13,487 bases of DNA from Desulfobacterales bacterium (GCA_022361315.1 JAKSBB010001056.1:1-13487), one strand, 5' to 3'; positions 1-7,241 are shown, counted from the stretch's first letter. The notes: generated from the letters alone by a model not told the origin. A program made the numbers and translations.

Positions 1-568
1 CACGGAGGAGTTTTTCAACAGTCCGCTCCGGGTTAAGATGGCGGATCAGGCCAGGGATAACTTGAACAGGGAACTGGCCCCCAAGGGGATTCTGGTCGAA
101 CACGTCCTGGTGCGGTATTTCAAGTACAGTGATGAAATCCAGAAAAACATTGAGGAGAAAAAGCTTAAGGATCAGCTGGTGTTTAAAAATCAGGCCGAGG
201 CCAGAGCTGCTGTTGAACAGGCAAAACTCACCAAGATCGAACAGGAAGGCAAGGTGCTGGTGGCCGTAGAACTGGAAAAAGGCAGGGCCTACGTGACTCG
301 CAAACGGGCGGAAAAGGACCTCTACGCCCGGACCAAACGGGCCAATGCGGACCTTCTGGTGAAGCTTGCGGAGGCGGAGAAAGTCCGGCTGAAAAATGAC
401 GCCCTGCAAGGCAAAGGGGCCGGCAGGATGGTGGGGTTGAAGATGGCTGAGGTGTACGAGGGGCTGGATGTGGTGATCCTGCCCAGCGACGGCCCCGGTG
501 GTGTGAACCCGTTGAATCTGAAAAATGCCATGGAACTCTTTGATGTGGAAGCCGGAGGTGCACAATGA
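1..568 (+). CDS. SPFH/band-7 domain protein, 5'-truncated (C-terminal part)
   Basis: The frame is open from the first bases of the window, so the true start lies upstream and the first ATG at 38 is internal. Visible are the end of a band-7/SPFH (stomatin/prohibitin/HflK-like) domain, with ARDNLNRELAPKGILVEHV and the following RYFKYSDEIQKNIEEKK, then a charged Ala/Glu/Lys-rich stretch (window residues about 60-140) expected to be coiled coil, and a short tail with VVILPSDGPGG. SPFH proteins form membrane-attached oligomeric rings or microdomains that scaffold proteases and other membrane proteins. The stop overlaps the next start (ATGA at 565-568), and the downstream gene is a paralogue with the same order of EKK, coiled coil and ALQGK, so the two probably form a hetero-oligomer in the manner of HflK/HflC. 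The N-terminal anchor cannot be seen. The family call is firm; the specific role is unknown. Confidence 0.85.
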   Translation, partial: TEEFFNSPLRVKMADQARDNLNRELAPKGILVEHVLVRYFKYSDEIQKNIEEKKLKDQLVFKNQAEARAAVEQAKLTKIEQEGKVLVAVELEKGRAYVTRKRAEKDLYARTKRANADLLVKLAEAEKVRLKNDALQGKGAGRMVGLKMAEVYEGLDVVILPSDGPGGVNPLNLKNAMELFDVEAGGAQ

Positions 569-1587
569 AACGTCTGTTTTTCTGTCTGATTCTGGCCGGA
601 TTGGTCATGGGTACCCAGGGCTGCATGCCCCATTCCACCGGGAGTACCGAGGTGGGGGTGCGGACCATCAAGTTTTCACTCTTCAAAACACGGGGGGTGG
701 AGAACAAGTACTATGCACCCGGTTCCACCTATTTTTTCATGCCCTTTGTCAATGACTGGCATACCTTTGACACCAAACTCCAAAACCTGGAGATGACATT
801 TCAGAAAAACCGGGGCGACCGGGCCACCCGGGACGACCTGCTTTTCAAAACCATAGACGGTAACGACATCAGTCTGGATGTTATTATCGTGTATAAGATT
901 GACCCCAAGAAAGCCCCTCATATTCTGCAGAACGTTGCCAGGGATGATGAAACCCTGAGAGGGAAGATTGTCCGTACCGTGGGCAGAAGTAAGCCCCGGG
1001 ATATCTTCGGTGAATTGAAAACCGAGGAGTTTTATGTGGCGGCCAAACGTGAGGAGCAGGCCCTGAGGGCCAAGAAGGTGCTTCAGGATATTCTTTCACC
1101 CATGGGTATTGTGGTGGAACGGGTGCTCACCAAAGACTACCAGTTTAACGCCAAGTATCAGAAAGCCATCGAGGATAAGAAAATCGCGGACCAGCGGGTG
1201 GAAAAGAATAAATCGGCCCAGCACGCCGCCCGGGAGGATTACAAACGGCGGCTGGAAGAGGCCCGCGGGGAAGTGAATAAAATGATTGCCGCCGTGGACG
1301 GTGAGTTCCAGCAGGCCAAAATCGAGGCGGATGTCTATTACGAAAAGCAGAGCCTTCTGGCGGAAGCCATAAAAGCAGAGGGCATTGCCGAGGCCAAGGG
1401 CATCCAGGAGATGAACCGGGCCATGGAGAGTGCCGGCGGCGAAGCCCTGGTAAAACTCCGTATTGCCGAAGCCCTCCAGGGGAAAAAGATTGTTCTGGTT
1501 CCGGTATCCGAGGGGGGAATGAATTTAAAAACCACGGATATCAACCGGCTGATCGAAATGAAGGGATTGCAGAATCTTAAGAAATGA
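565..1587 (+). CDS. SPFH/band-7 family protein with lipoprotein-like signal
   Basis: This 340-aa protein starts at ATG 565 behind a strong ribosome binding site (GGAGG, 554-558), overlapping the previous stop by 4 nt, so translational coupling is likely. The N terminus (Lys-Arg, then a hydrophobic stretch ending in VMGTQGC, Cys20) resembles a lipoprotein signal, but Thr at -3 and Gln at -2 make a poor lipobox; an uncleaved anchor is the alternative. An SPFH domain spans about residues 30-200 (IDGNDISLDVIIVYKID; ILSPMGIVVERVLTKDYQF), followed by an Ala/Glu/Lys-rich coiled coil (about 205-300) with AEGIAEAKGIQEMNRAM, typical of prohibitin-like proteins. The C terminus carries ALQGKKIVLVP, as in the upstream paralogue. 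It is likely to sit on the membrane as a scaffold or chaperone for membrane proteins. No protease or NfeD partner is seen in the window. Confidence 0.85.
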   Translation: MKRLFFCLILAGLVMGTQGCMPHSTGSTEVGVRTIKFSLFKTRGVENKYYAPGSTYFFMPFVNDWHTFDTKLQNLEMTFQKNRGDRATRDDLLFKTIDGNDISLDVIIVYKIDPKKAPHILQNVARDDETLRGKIVRTVGRSKPRDIFGELKTEEFYVAAKREEQALRAKKVLQDILSPMGIVVERVLTKDYQFNAKYQKAIEDKKIADQRVEKNKSAQHAAREDYKRRLEEARGEVNKMIAAVDGEFQQAKIEADVYYEKQSLLAEAIKAEGIAEAKGIQEMNRAMESAGGEALVKLRIAEALQGKKIVLVPVSEGGMNLKTTDINRLIEMKGLQNLKK

Positions 1588-1634
1588 TGGTATCGTGAGT
1601 TTCTGGATTTATACAACAACGATTCTGATACAAC

Positions 1635-3236
1635 ATGGACAAGCATAGCCTGCATACCCATCTGAACGATGCCGGCCGGCTGGCCGCCCTCAGGGATGTC
1701 GCCCTTATGGATACCCCTGCGGAGGAGGCCTTTGACCGGCTCAGCCGACTGGCGGCCAGGTTCACCGGTGCACCTGTGGCCCTGGTGTCTCTGGTGGGAA
1801 GGGACCGGCAGTTCTTCAAGAGTGCCGTCGGGTTGCCGGAACCCTGGCAGAGCCGGCGGGAAACCCCCTTGTCCCATTCCTTCTGCCAGTACAACCATGT
1901 GTCCGGAGCGCCCCTGGTGATTTCCGATGCCCGGAAAGAGCCCCTGTTCCGGAAAAATCTTGCCATCAGAGACCTCAATGTTATCGCCTATCTGGGCATT
2001 CCTCTGGTGACCCGGGATGATTATGTGCTGGGTTCCTTCTGCGTCATCGATGGTATTCCCAGGATCTGGTCCGCCACCGACATTGATACCGTCACCGATC
2101 TGGCTGCCTCTGTGATGACGGAAATTGACCTGAGGGCAGAGGTGGCCCAGCGGACAAAGGCGGAAATGGATCTGGCAAAACTCTGGGGGGCGGTGAAAAA
2201 CAGCCCCCTTTCCATTATAATGACGGATGTCCGGGGGATCGTGGAATATGTGAATCCGGGGTTCCGCACCATCACCGGGTTCACCGAAGCCGAAGTGGTG
2301 GGCAAAAACGTCAATGTGCTGCGATCCGATGTTCATAACAAGACGTTTTTTGATGACCTCTGGCGCACCCTGAAGGCCGGCCGCATCTGGCAGGGGGAGA
2401 TGTGCAGCCGTAAAAAGGACGGTGCCCTGTTCTGGGAACAGGCAAGTATTCTTCCGGTAAAAGATCCGGAAGGCAGCGTCACCCACTATGTGGCAATCAA
2501 GGAAGATATCACCCGTAAGAAAAAAATTGAGCAACTCAGGGATGATGTGGACCGGATCATGCGCCACGACCTCCGTCAGCCCCTCACCGGGATCATCACC
2601 TTGCCCCAGGTCATGCGGCTTCAGGGCACGCTCACCGAAGACCAGGTGCGGATGCTCAAGCTCATCGAAGATACCGGCAACCGCATGGCCGATATGATTG
2701 ATCTCTCCCTGGATATGTTCCGGATCGAAACCGGGGAATACCGGGTGACCCTGCAGCCGGTCAATGCAGTGGCTGTGATCCATCAGGTAGAAGATCAGTA
2801 CCGCCGGCTGGTGGAGCATAAATCCCTGTCCTGCCGGTTGGTTGGAGACGATGAGGAACTGGGGCCGGACGGCGTTCGGATGATCCGTTCCGAAGAGCGC
2901 CTCCTCTTTCCCTTGATTTCCAATCTTTTTGTCAATGCGGCTGAAGCCTCTCCCGAGGGGGGTGATATCCTCTTTTCAATCACACGGTTCGAGGATACCA
3001 CCACCATTTCCGTCACAAACCGTGGCGTGGTACCGGCCCGGGTCCGCAAACGGTTTTTTGAAAAGTACATCACCCACGGCAAGAAAAACGGCACCGGCCT
3101 GGGTACCTATTCCGCACGCCTGTTTGCCAGAGCCATGGGCTATGATATCCGCATGGAGACCATGGAAGACACCGGCATGACGGTGGTATCCATTGATATC
3201 CCAGGCTCGGCCACGGATATCAGTTCTGAAACCTGA
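1635..3236 (+). CDS. GAF-PAS sensor histidine kinase (orphan)
   Basis: This 533-aa predicted cytosolic sensor kinase has no transmembrane segment. A GAF domain occupies about residues 10-165 (RLAALRDVALMDTPAEEAFD, ALVSLVGRDRQFFKS), a PAS domain about 180-295 (NPGFRTITGFTEAEVVGKN; PAC-like YVAIKEDITRKK), and a dimerisation/phosphoacceptor helix holds the H box RHDLRQPLTGI with His311. The ATPase domain has an N box (LISNLFVNAAEAS, 428-439) and a glycine lid GTGLG (486-490). ATG 1635 is the first possible start after an in-frame stop at 1626-1628 and gives the usual GAF N terminus, but no clear Shine-Dalgarno precedes it. It lies 47 bp after the SPFH pair on the same strand, so co-transcription is possible. 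No response regulator is in the window, and the input signal (small ligand or redox through GAF/PAS) is unknown. Confidence 0.9.
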   Translation: MDKHSLHTHLNDAGRLAALRDVALMDTPAEEAFDRLSRLAARFTGAPVALVSLVGRDRQFFKSAVGLPEPWQSRRETPLSHSFCQYNHVSGAPLVISDARKEPLFRKNLAIRDLNVIAYLGIPLVTRDDYVLGSFCVIDGIPRIWSATDIDTVTDLAASVMTEIDLRAEVAQRTKAEMDLAKLWGAVKNSPLSIIMTDVRGIVEYVNPGFRTITGFTEAEVVGKNVNVLRSDVHNKTFFDDLWRTLKAGRIWQGEMCSRKKDGALFWEQASILPVKDPEGSVTHYVAIKEDITRKKKIEQLRDDVDRIMRHDLRQPLTGIITLPQVMRLQGTLTEDQVRMLKLIEDTGNRMADMIDLSLDMFRIETGEYRVTLQPVNAVAVIHQVEDQYRRLVEHKSLSCRLVGDDEELGPDGVRMIRSEERLLFPLISNLFVNAAEASPEGGDILFSITRFEDTTTISVTNRGVVPARVRKRFFEKYITHGKKNGTGLGTYSARLFARAMGYDIRMETMEDTGMTVVSIDIPGSATDISSET

Positions 3237-3373
3237 ACGGGGCCCGAATCCAAGCTTCTATTTCCTGCGTAATTCAGCTGAAAATATCCAATCATCCATT
3301 TGGGGGATGCCGCCGGTATAAAAAACGGCTATCAACGGCAAGCCAATAACAAGCGCAACCAGGAGAACCAGGA

Positions 3374-3847
3374 ATGAACGTTCAGGATGCCGTCCTTGAT
3401 GATATACCCGCCATGGCCCTGCACCACAGAAAAATGTTTGAAGAGATTTGGGAGAAAAACGATTCCAGGATTGAACGCATCCGGGGAGAGGAACTTGCAA
3501 CTGCATACAGGGATAAACTGAATACGCAGATGCCGGAGGGCCTTTGTAAGGCCTGGGTGATAAAAAAGGATAATGAAGTTATTGCCAGCGGCGCCATCAC
3601 ACTGGTGAGTTTTGTCCCCAGCCCGTCGGATTTAAATCACACCGTTGCCTATCTGCACAGTATTTACACCGAAAAAAGACATCGCAAAAAACAATGTGCG
3701 CGGATGATCCTTGACCGTGCCGTTCAATACTGCCGGGAGAACGGAATCGCCCGTGTATTTCTCAATGCCAGTGATGCCGGCAAGTCACTTTATGAAAGCG
3801 CAGGGTTTTCCTCTTCCCCGGATACCATGCGGTTGTTCGTTACTTGA
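3374..3847 (+). CDS. GNAT-family N-acetyltransferase
   Basis: This 157-aa protein is the size of a single GNAT domain, the fold that transfers an acetyl group from acetyl-CoA to an amine. It shows the N-terminal start MNVQDAVLDDIPAMALHHR, the central strand VIASGAITLV, the conserved VAYLHSIYTEKRHRKKQCARMIL block (motif A region) and the C-terminal FLNASDAGKSLYESAGF, where the Tyr-Glu-x-x-GF ending is classic. The acetyl-CoA loop is unusual: R/QxxGxG/A is replaced by RHRKKQCA, without glycines. Shine-Dalgarno-like AGGAG lies about 9 nt upstream. It stands 137 bp after the kinase gene and ends 10 bp from the convergent arsR-type gene. The substrate cannot be predicted; antibiotics, amino acids and protein N termini are all possible for this superfamily. 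Confidence 0.8.
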   Translation: MNVQDAVLDDIPAMALHHRKMFEEIWEKNDSRIERIRGEELATAYRDKLNTQMPEGLCKAWVIKKDNEVIASGAITLVSFVPSPSDLNHTVAYLHSIYTEKRHRKKQCARMILDRAVQYCRENGIARVFLNASDAGKSLYESAGFSSSPDTMRLFVT

Positions 3848-3857
3848 TGCCCATTGG

Positions 3858-4214
3858 TTAATCCGGCTGATGGGAAATATGATCCAGGCTCATCTGAATC
3901 AGGGATCTGACGTGGTCATCATCCAGGGAGTAATATACGATTTTTCCTTCCCTGCGGTTTTTCACCACCCTGAGGGTGCGAAGGACCCTGAGCTGATGGG
4001 ATACGGCAGATTCACTCTGGCCGCAGAGGGCGGCAATGTCACAGACACAATGCTCATGTACAAGGAGGGCGGTGACGATTTTGAGACGGGAGGCATCACT
4101 CAAGGCTTTGAATATCTCCGCCATACCGGCAATATCATCGGCTGCCGGCATTTCCTTTATCGTTTTTTTCACCTGCTCCTGATTGATGCATTTTATAGCG
4201 CATATATCATCCAT
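3858..4214 (-). CDS. ArsR/SmtB-family metal-sensing repressor, CadC/ZiaR type
   Basis: This 118-aa winged-helix regulator has the ArsR recognition segment CDIAALCGQSESAVSHQLRVLR and the beta-wing RREGKIVYYSLDDDHV. Both classical metal sites appear present. The alpha3N set is Cys5 and Cys9 (CAIKC) with Cys56 and Cys58 (EHCVCD), matching the spacing of CadC Cys7/Cys11/Cys58/Cys60. The alpha5 set is Asp99, His101, His112 and His115, matching the SmtB pattern with His in place of the last Glu. Family knowledge: such proteins repress metal-efflux genes and release DNA on binding Cd, Pb or Zn. No efflux ATPase, metallothionein or transporter is in the window, so the regulated gene is unknown. The start is ATG at 4212-4214 behind a weak GGTGA. 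Exact metal specificity is inference. Confidence 0.88.
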   Translation of the reverse strand: MDDICAIKCINQEQVKKTIKEMPAADDIAGMAEIFKALSDASRLKIVTALLVHEHCVCDIAALCGQSESAVSHQLRVLRTLRVVKNRREGKIVYYSLDDDHVRSLIQMSLDHISHQPD

Positions 4215-4264
4215 ATACCGTCACCACATGTTTATCTAAGGATTGACCGGACGCGCGCCCTAAG

Positions 4265-4293
4265 TTATGCGCACCCGTTACTGAATGAGTAAA
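4265..4293 (-). promoter_or_regulatory. Candidate promoter of the ArsR-type gene
   Basis: Read on the minus strand, TTTACT (4288-4293) is separated by 17 nt from GCATAA (4265-4270), which carries an upstream TG as in extended -10 promoters. The position, about 50 bp before the arsR start and after the end of the LysR gene, is suitable. The hexamers match consensus only partly, and no clear SmtB-type inverted repeat was found around it. Confidence 0.3.
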
Positions 4294-4356
4294 TTAAATC
4301 TTTTTGTTTGGCAAGGGATTTTGGAGGTCCTCCGCGAATACAATCTGAATTTTAAA

Positions 4357-5250
4357 CTATTTTTGTTTTCCCGACGTTGTTGCATTTTCCCCGGCCCCCG
4401 TCAAAGGCATGGAACGAAATTCCTCAGATATATATTGGGCAAGGGTATTCAAGGGTGAATTTTTCCGTTTATGGGCCTGATGCAAGGTGATAACGGCTGA
4501 AGGCAGAGCCGGCAAGGCATCTTCGGGTAAAATTCTCAGGCCCGATACATTGATGCTGGCCCCTATCGGGGCTACGGCCAGGCCGGCTTTCACAGCCGCC
4601 AAAACACCTGTAATACTGGGGCTGGAATACGCCACCCGGAATTTTATTCGATGTTTTTTCAATACCGTTTCCGTCCACTGGCGGTAAAGGCAGTCATGAA
4701 AAACCGCAATGGGTAAGGGGGAGCGTTTTTCCGGCTCTGTATCTTTCGGGCCTATCCAGAACAGTGGTTCGTATCTTAGAAATTCCCCGCCGGGTTCTAC
4801 GACTTCGGCGTTTCGAAGGCAAAGATCAAATTTGTCGGCTTGAAACAGTTTCAACAATTTATCAGAGCTGTCGCACACGAGGTCCACTTGAATTAAAGGA
4901 TATTTTTCCGAAAATCGTTTCAGAATGCCGGGAAAATGTAAATCCGCATAGTCTTCAACCGCTCCCAGCCGGATCAGGCCTTTCAGGTTCGGCTCCGATA
5001 AAGCGGCAAGTGCCCTGTCATGGAGCCGCAGCAGTTTTCCTGCGTACTTGAGAAGAATTTCGCCTTCCACAGTGAGCTGCACACCCCGGGCCAGACGTAT
5101 GAATAGGGGTTTTTCCAAATCTTCTTCCAGTTTTCGCATCTGCATGCTCACCGCCGACTGGCTGATGTTCACCTGCTTTGCTGCCTGGGTGAAGTTGCCC
5201 GTTTGGGCCGCTGCGACAAAGGTTCGTAATAGATCAGGGGTTAGTTCCAT
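4357..5250 (-). CDS. LysR-family transcriptional regulator (LrhA-like)
   Basis: This 297-aa protein has normal LysR length. The N-terminal winged helix-turn-helix (residues about 3-62) reads LLRTFVAAAQTGNFTQAAKQ followed by ISQSAVSMQMRKLEEDL, the family signature. The periplasmic-binding-protein-like effector domain follows from about residue 90 (LIRLGAVEDYADLHFPGILK; FDLCLRN; AVKAGLAVAPIGASI). The overall pattern resembles the LrhA/HexA branch rather than CysB or IlvY. Start ATG 5248-5250 has only a weak upstream GGGT. It is divergent from the exported repeat protein at 5435, and LysR regulators commonly control the divergent neighbour, so that gene is the first candidate target. The ArsR-type gene follows 142 bp downstream on the same strand. 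The effector is unknown. Confidence 0.92.
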   Translation of the reverse strand: MELTPDLLRTFVAAAQTGNFTQAAKQVNISQSAVSMQMRKLEEDLEKPLFIRLARGVQLTVEGEILLKYAGKLLRLHDRALAALSEPNLKGLIRLGAVEDYADLHFPGILKRFSEKYPLIQVDLVCDSSDKLLKLFQADKFDLCLRNAEVVEPGGEFLRYEPLFWIGPKDTEPEKRSPLPIAVFHDCLYRQWTETVLKKHRIKFRVAYSSPSITGVLAAVKAGLAVAPIGASINVSGLRILPEDALPALPSAVITLHQAHKRKNSPLNTLAQYISEEFRSMPLTGAGENATTSGKQK

Positions 5251-5301
5251 ATTTATTTACCCATTCGATTTGCTTATGCCTACCATGACAATTCATCGCT
5301 T

Positions 5302-5327
5302 GTCAAATATCAAAAAAATGGTCAAAT
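5302..5327. promoter_or_regulatory. Direct repeat GTCAAAT x2, candidate LysR-regulator operator
   Basis: GTCAAAT occurs at 5302-5308 and again at 5321-5327, 19 bp start to start, close to two helical turns and on the same DNA face. It lies in the 184-bp AT-rich gap between the divergent LysR gene and the exported repeat-protein gene, where LysR proteins usually bind. No clear T-N11-A dyad was established, so the assignment is tentative. Confidence 0.35.
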
Positions 5328-5355
5328 TAGCACTCATAACAAAGAATTATATATG
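5327..5355 (+). promoter_or_regulatory. Candidate promoter of the exported repeat-protein gene
   Basis: TTAGCA (5327-5332) and TATATG (5350-5355) are spaced by 17 bp, each matching four of six consensus bases. The predicted transcription start lies about 70 bp upstream of the ATG at 5435 and directly downstream of the GTCAAAT direct repeats, a geometry compatible with activation by the divergent LysR regulator. This is pattern matching only. Confidence 0.3.
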
Positions 5356-5434
5356 TTGTGGACCCGAATAAGCCCCGGGGATTCACACATCACACATTTA
5401 GATGCCTAAATTTATAGGAAGAAAGGAAAATACC

Positions 5435-5884
5435 ATGAAAGCAAACAGAAAAGAACTCATCGCCATCTTCGTCGCAATCACCCTTCTGGCTGGAACAAGC
5501 CTCGCTGCCTGGGCCTCCTACACCCCGGAACGCCCCTTGGCCGTTCACTCCAAAATTAGTGCCGCTCAAACCCCACCTCTTGATTGGCTGTTTGAGGGTG
5601 TCGCACCAAACCGTAACGTGAAGACTACTATTGGTACCGTTCAGTTCCGTGCGGTTAAAAATGACAACCGAAATAAAAGGTTCTTTTCAGCACACCCGGC
5701 CTCATTGCGGGGATTTTCAGAAAAGACCCCACTGGATCTGTTGTTCAACGGCGTCACTGCGGATAACGGGAAAAACGTTGTTGCACCCGGTGTCATCCTT
5801 CCACCCAAAAAACAGAATCTTAAAAAAGTACGGTCTTTAATGCTCGAAAAAACACCGCTGGACCTGCTGTTTATCGGTGCATAG
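5435..5884 (+). CDS. Exported protein with three TPLDLLFxG(V/A)-like motifs, unknown function
   Basis: This 149-aa protein is not one I recognise. The start at ATG 5435 is preferred because AGGAAGAAAGGA lies just upstream; an in-frame ATG at 5402 would put that site inside the gene. Residues 1-28 form a Sec signal peptide (Lys/Arg N terminus, hydrophobic IAIFVAITLLAG, likely cleavage after AWA). The mature part has three copies of one motif: TPPLDWLFEGV (46-56), TPLDLLFNGV (98-107) and TPLDLLFIGA (140-149), the last forming the exact C terminus. Linkers are basic and Asn/Lys/Pro-rich, with no Cys after the signal. It is divergent from a LysR regulator and followed by its own intrinsic terminator, so it is a single-gene transcription unit. 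The repeats could be short binding or anchoring helices or processed peptides; neither is shown. Confidence 0.72.
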   Translation: MKANRKELIAIFVAITLLAGTSLAAWASYTPERPLAVHSKISAAQTPPLDWLFEGVAPNRNVKTTIGTVQFRAVKNDNRNKRFFSAHPASLRGFSEKTPLDLLFNGVTADNGKNVVAPGVILPPKKQNLKKVRSLMLEKTPLDLLFIGA

Positions 5885-5919
5885 ATGTCCTTGTAAAGAA
5901 CGAAGCCATACCCCATGAT

Positions 5920-5953
5920 GGCCCTCTGATCTCCTCAGGGGGCCTTTTATTTT
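5920..5953 (+). terminator. Intrinsic terminator after the exported repeat-protein gene
   Basis: GGCCCTCTGA (5920-5929), loop TCTCC, then TCAGGGGGCC (5935-5944) form a 10-bp stem with one G-T pair, followed by TTTTATTTT (5945-5953). It begins 36 nt after the stop codon. The opposite strand lacks a T-run at the corresponding end, so it acts for plus-strand transcription only. Confidence 0.9.
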
Positions 5954-5975
5954 ACTAAAATGCTATCGGAATAGC
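5954..5975 (-). terminator. Possible weak terminator of the M23 peptidase gene
   Basis: On the minus strand, GCTAT, loop TCCG and ATAGC (5962-5975) are followed by ATTTTAG. The stem has only 5 bp and the T-run is short, but it lies 49 nt after the peptidase stop and no other candidate exists before the convergent neighbour's terminator. Confidence 0.28.
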
Positions 5976-6023
5976 TTTGATCTATCTATATTGAGTGGAG
6001 AAAGAAAAACCGGATGAGCCGTA

Positions 6024-7241
6024 TCACTGATCATAGGCGGCCAGATGCCCGGTGGCCCTGATTTTCTGGGACCAACGGTCTACCAGGGATTTGAATTCTG
6101 TCATATGTTTGTCAGGGACGGGGCTTCCCTTGGGAAGGTCAACGGTCAGGGGGTTCACAGGCCTGCCGTTTTTCCGAAGGGAAAAATCAAGATGATATCC
6201 TGTGGCAAGCCCTGTTTTTCCCACATATCCGATGATTTCGCCCTGGGTCACCCGGCCGCCCTTTTTAAGCCCCCGGGCAAAATGATTCATATGAAGGTAT
6301 TGGGTTTCATAGCCGTTTGCATGGCGAACGACCATATACCGCCCCTTGGTTTTTGTGTAACCTTTTTTCAGAATGGTGCCGTCTGCAACGGTTCTGATGG
6401 GGGTATTTCTCGGTGCGGCAAAGTCAATGGAGGTGTGGGGGCGGTAAATTTTCAGAATGGGGTGAAGCCGCCGGTTTGTGAATCCGGAAGATATTCTGGA
6501 GAATTTTAAGGGTGCTTTTAAGAAGGCCTTCTCAAGACTGTTTCCCTCTTCATCAAAATACCGGGGAATTGTATTGTCACCCTTAAACATAAAGGCCTGG
6601 TACTCTATGCCCCGGTTTGAGAAAAAAGCGGCCAGGACCTCGCCGTATCCCACAAATTCCCCGTGGCGGTACAATTTTTCAACCAGGAATTCCGCATGGT
6701 CCCCTTCACGGATATCCTTTGCAAAATCAATATCCCAGGAAAAAATATCCGACAATTTCATGGATAACAGATAGGGCTCCCCGCTTGACTTAAAGGCCTG
6801 TGCCAGGGTGGATTCAACCTTAATCCGGGCCACATGGTATTCCACCTCATATTCAATGGGGAGACGCTCAATATCATACCCATCTGCATTTTTCCGGACC
6901 ACCAGCCTTTCCTGCCCGTTGATTTCATATTCAAATTCAATAAAATTATTTTCTATTAAATGAATGGCATAGGGGTTGCCGATTCTGAGCCGGGTGAGTG
7001 GAAATACCTTTTTGGCTTGCCGTTCCAAACTGTATATGTCGGTCAAGGGCAGATACGCTTTTAATATGGTGGCAGCGGTATCCCCTGATTTCACCATTCC
7101 CTTTAAAACGGCCACCGGCATAACGGAGGCACCGGTATGCGTCAGGGCGGGTGATGATGCAGAATATACTGGAGACAAATAAAGGAAGAAAAACAAAACA
7201 ACTGCCAGAGGCATGGTCGGTAAAAAACGGCACTTTAACAT
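6024..7241 (-). CDS. Exported M23-family peptidase (MepM/LytM-like murein hydrolase)
   Basis: This protein is 405 aa from ATG 7241, preferred because it gives a good signal peptide (MLKCRFLPTM, hydrophobic core, PVYSA cleavage). A TTG at 7262 would add 7 residues; neither start has a clear ribosome binding site. The N-terminal half (SGDTAATILKAYLPLTDIY; IEYEVEYHVARIKVESTLAQ) resembles the LysM/OapA-like region of MepM-type enzymes. The C-terminal peptidase domain has SSGFTNRRLHPILKIYRPH and HTSIDFAAP (zinc ligands His269 and Asp273 from ATG 7241), YLHMNHF, and GYHLDFSLRKNGRPVNPL. The family's usual HxH motif here reads His-Leu-Asp, so the third zinc ligand would be Asp or the enzyme may be altered. 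The family cuts peptide cross-links in the periplasmic cell wall. It lies downstream of leuA but is separated by a hairpin and 276 bp, so it probably has its own promoter. Confidence 0.88.
   Translation of the reverse strand: MLKCRFLPTMPLAVVLFFFLYLSPVYSASSPALTHTGASVMPVAVLKGMVKSGDTAATILKAYLPLTDIYSLERQAKKVFPLTRLRIGNPYAIHLIENNFIEFEYEINGQERLVVRKNADGYDIERLPIEYEVEYHVARIKVESTLAQAFKSSGEPYLLSMKLSDIFSWDIDFAKDIREGDHAEFLVEKLYRHGEFVGYGEVLAAFFSNRGIEYQAFMFKGDNTIPRYFDEEGNSLEKAFLKAPLKFSRISSGFTNRRLHPILKIYRPHTSIDFAAPRNTPIRTVADGTILKKGYTKTKGRYMVVRHANGYETQYLHMNHFARGLKKGGRVTQGEIIGYVGKTGLATGYHLDFSLRKNGRPVNPLTVDLPKGSPVPDKHMTEFKSLVDRWSQKIRATGHLAAYDQ

Noticed and set aside
1338..2819. Long minus-strand open frame (493 codons) opposite the SPFH and kinase genes
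   Set aside because: It is antisense to two well-recognised proteins, is rich in His/Pro/Gly as antisense frames of GC-rich genes are, and shows no domain motif.
3711..4292. Plus-strand open frame (193 codons) spanning the GNAT end and the ArsR-type gene
   Set aside because: It overlaps two recognised genes in other frames and has no motif or ribosome binding site.
4320..4334. GGAGG/CCTCC inverted repeat after the LysR gene as a terminator
   Set aside because: Only a very short stem with almost no loop and no T-run on the minus strand.
5402..5434. Upstream in-frame ATG for the exported repeat protein
   Set aside because: The strong AGGAAGAAAGGA site lies between this ATG and the one at 5435, and only the later start gives a normal signal peptide length.
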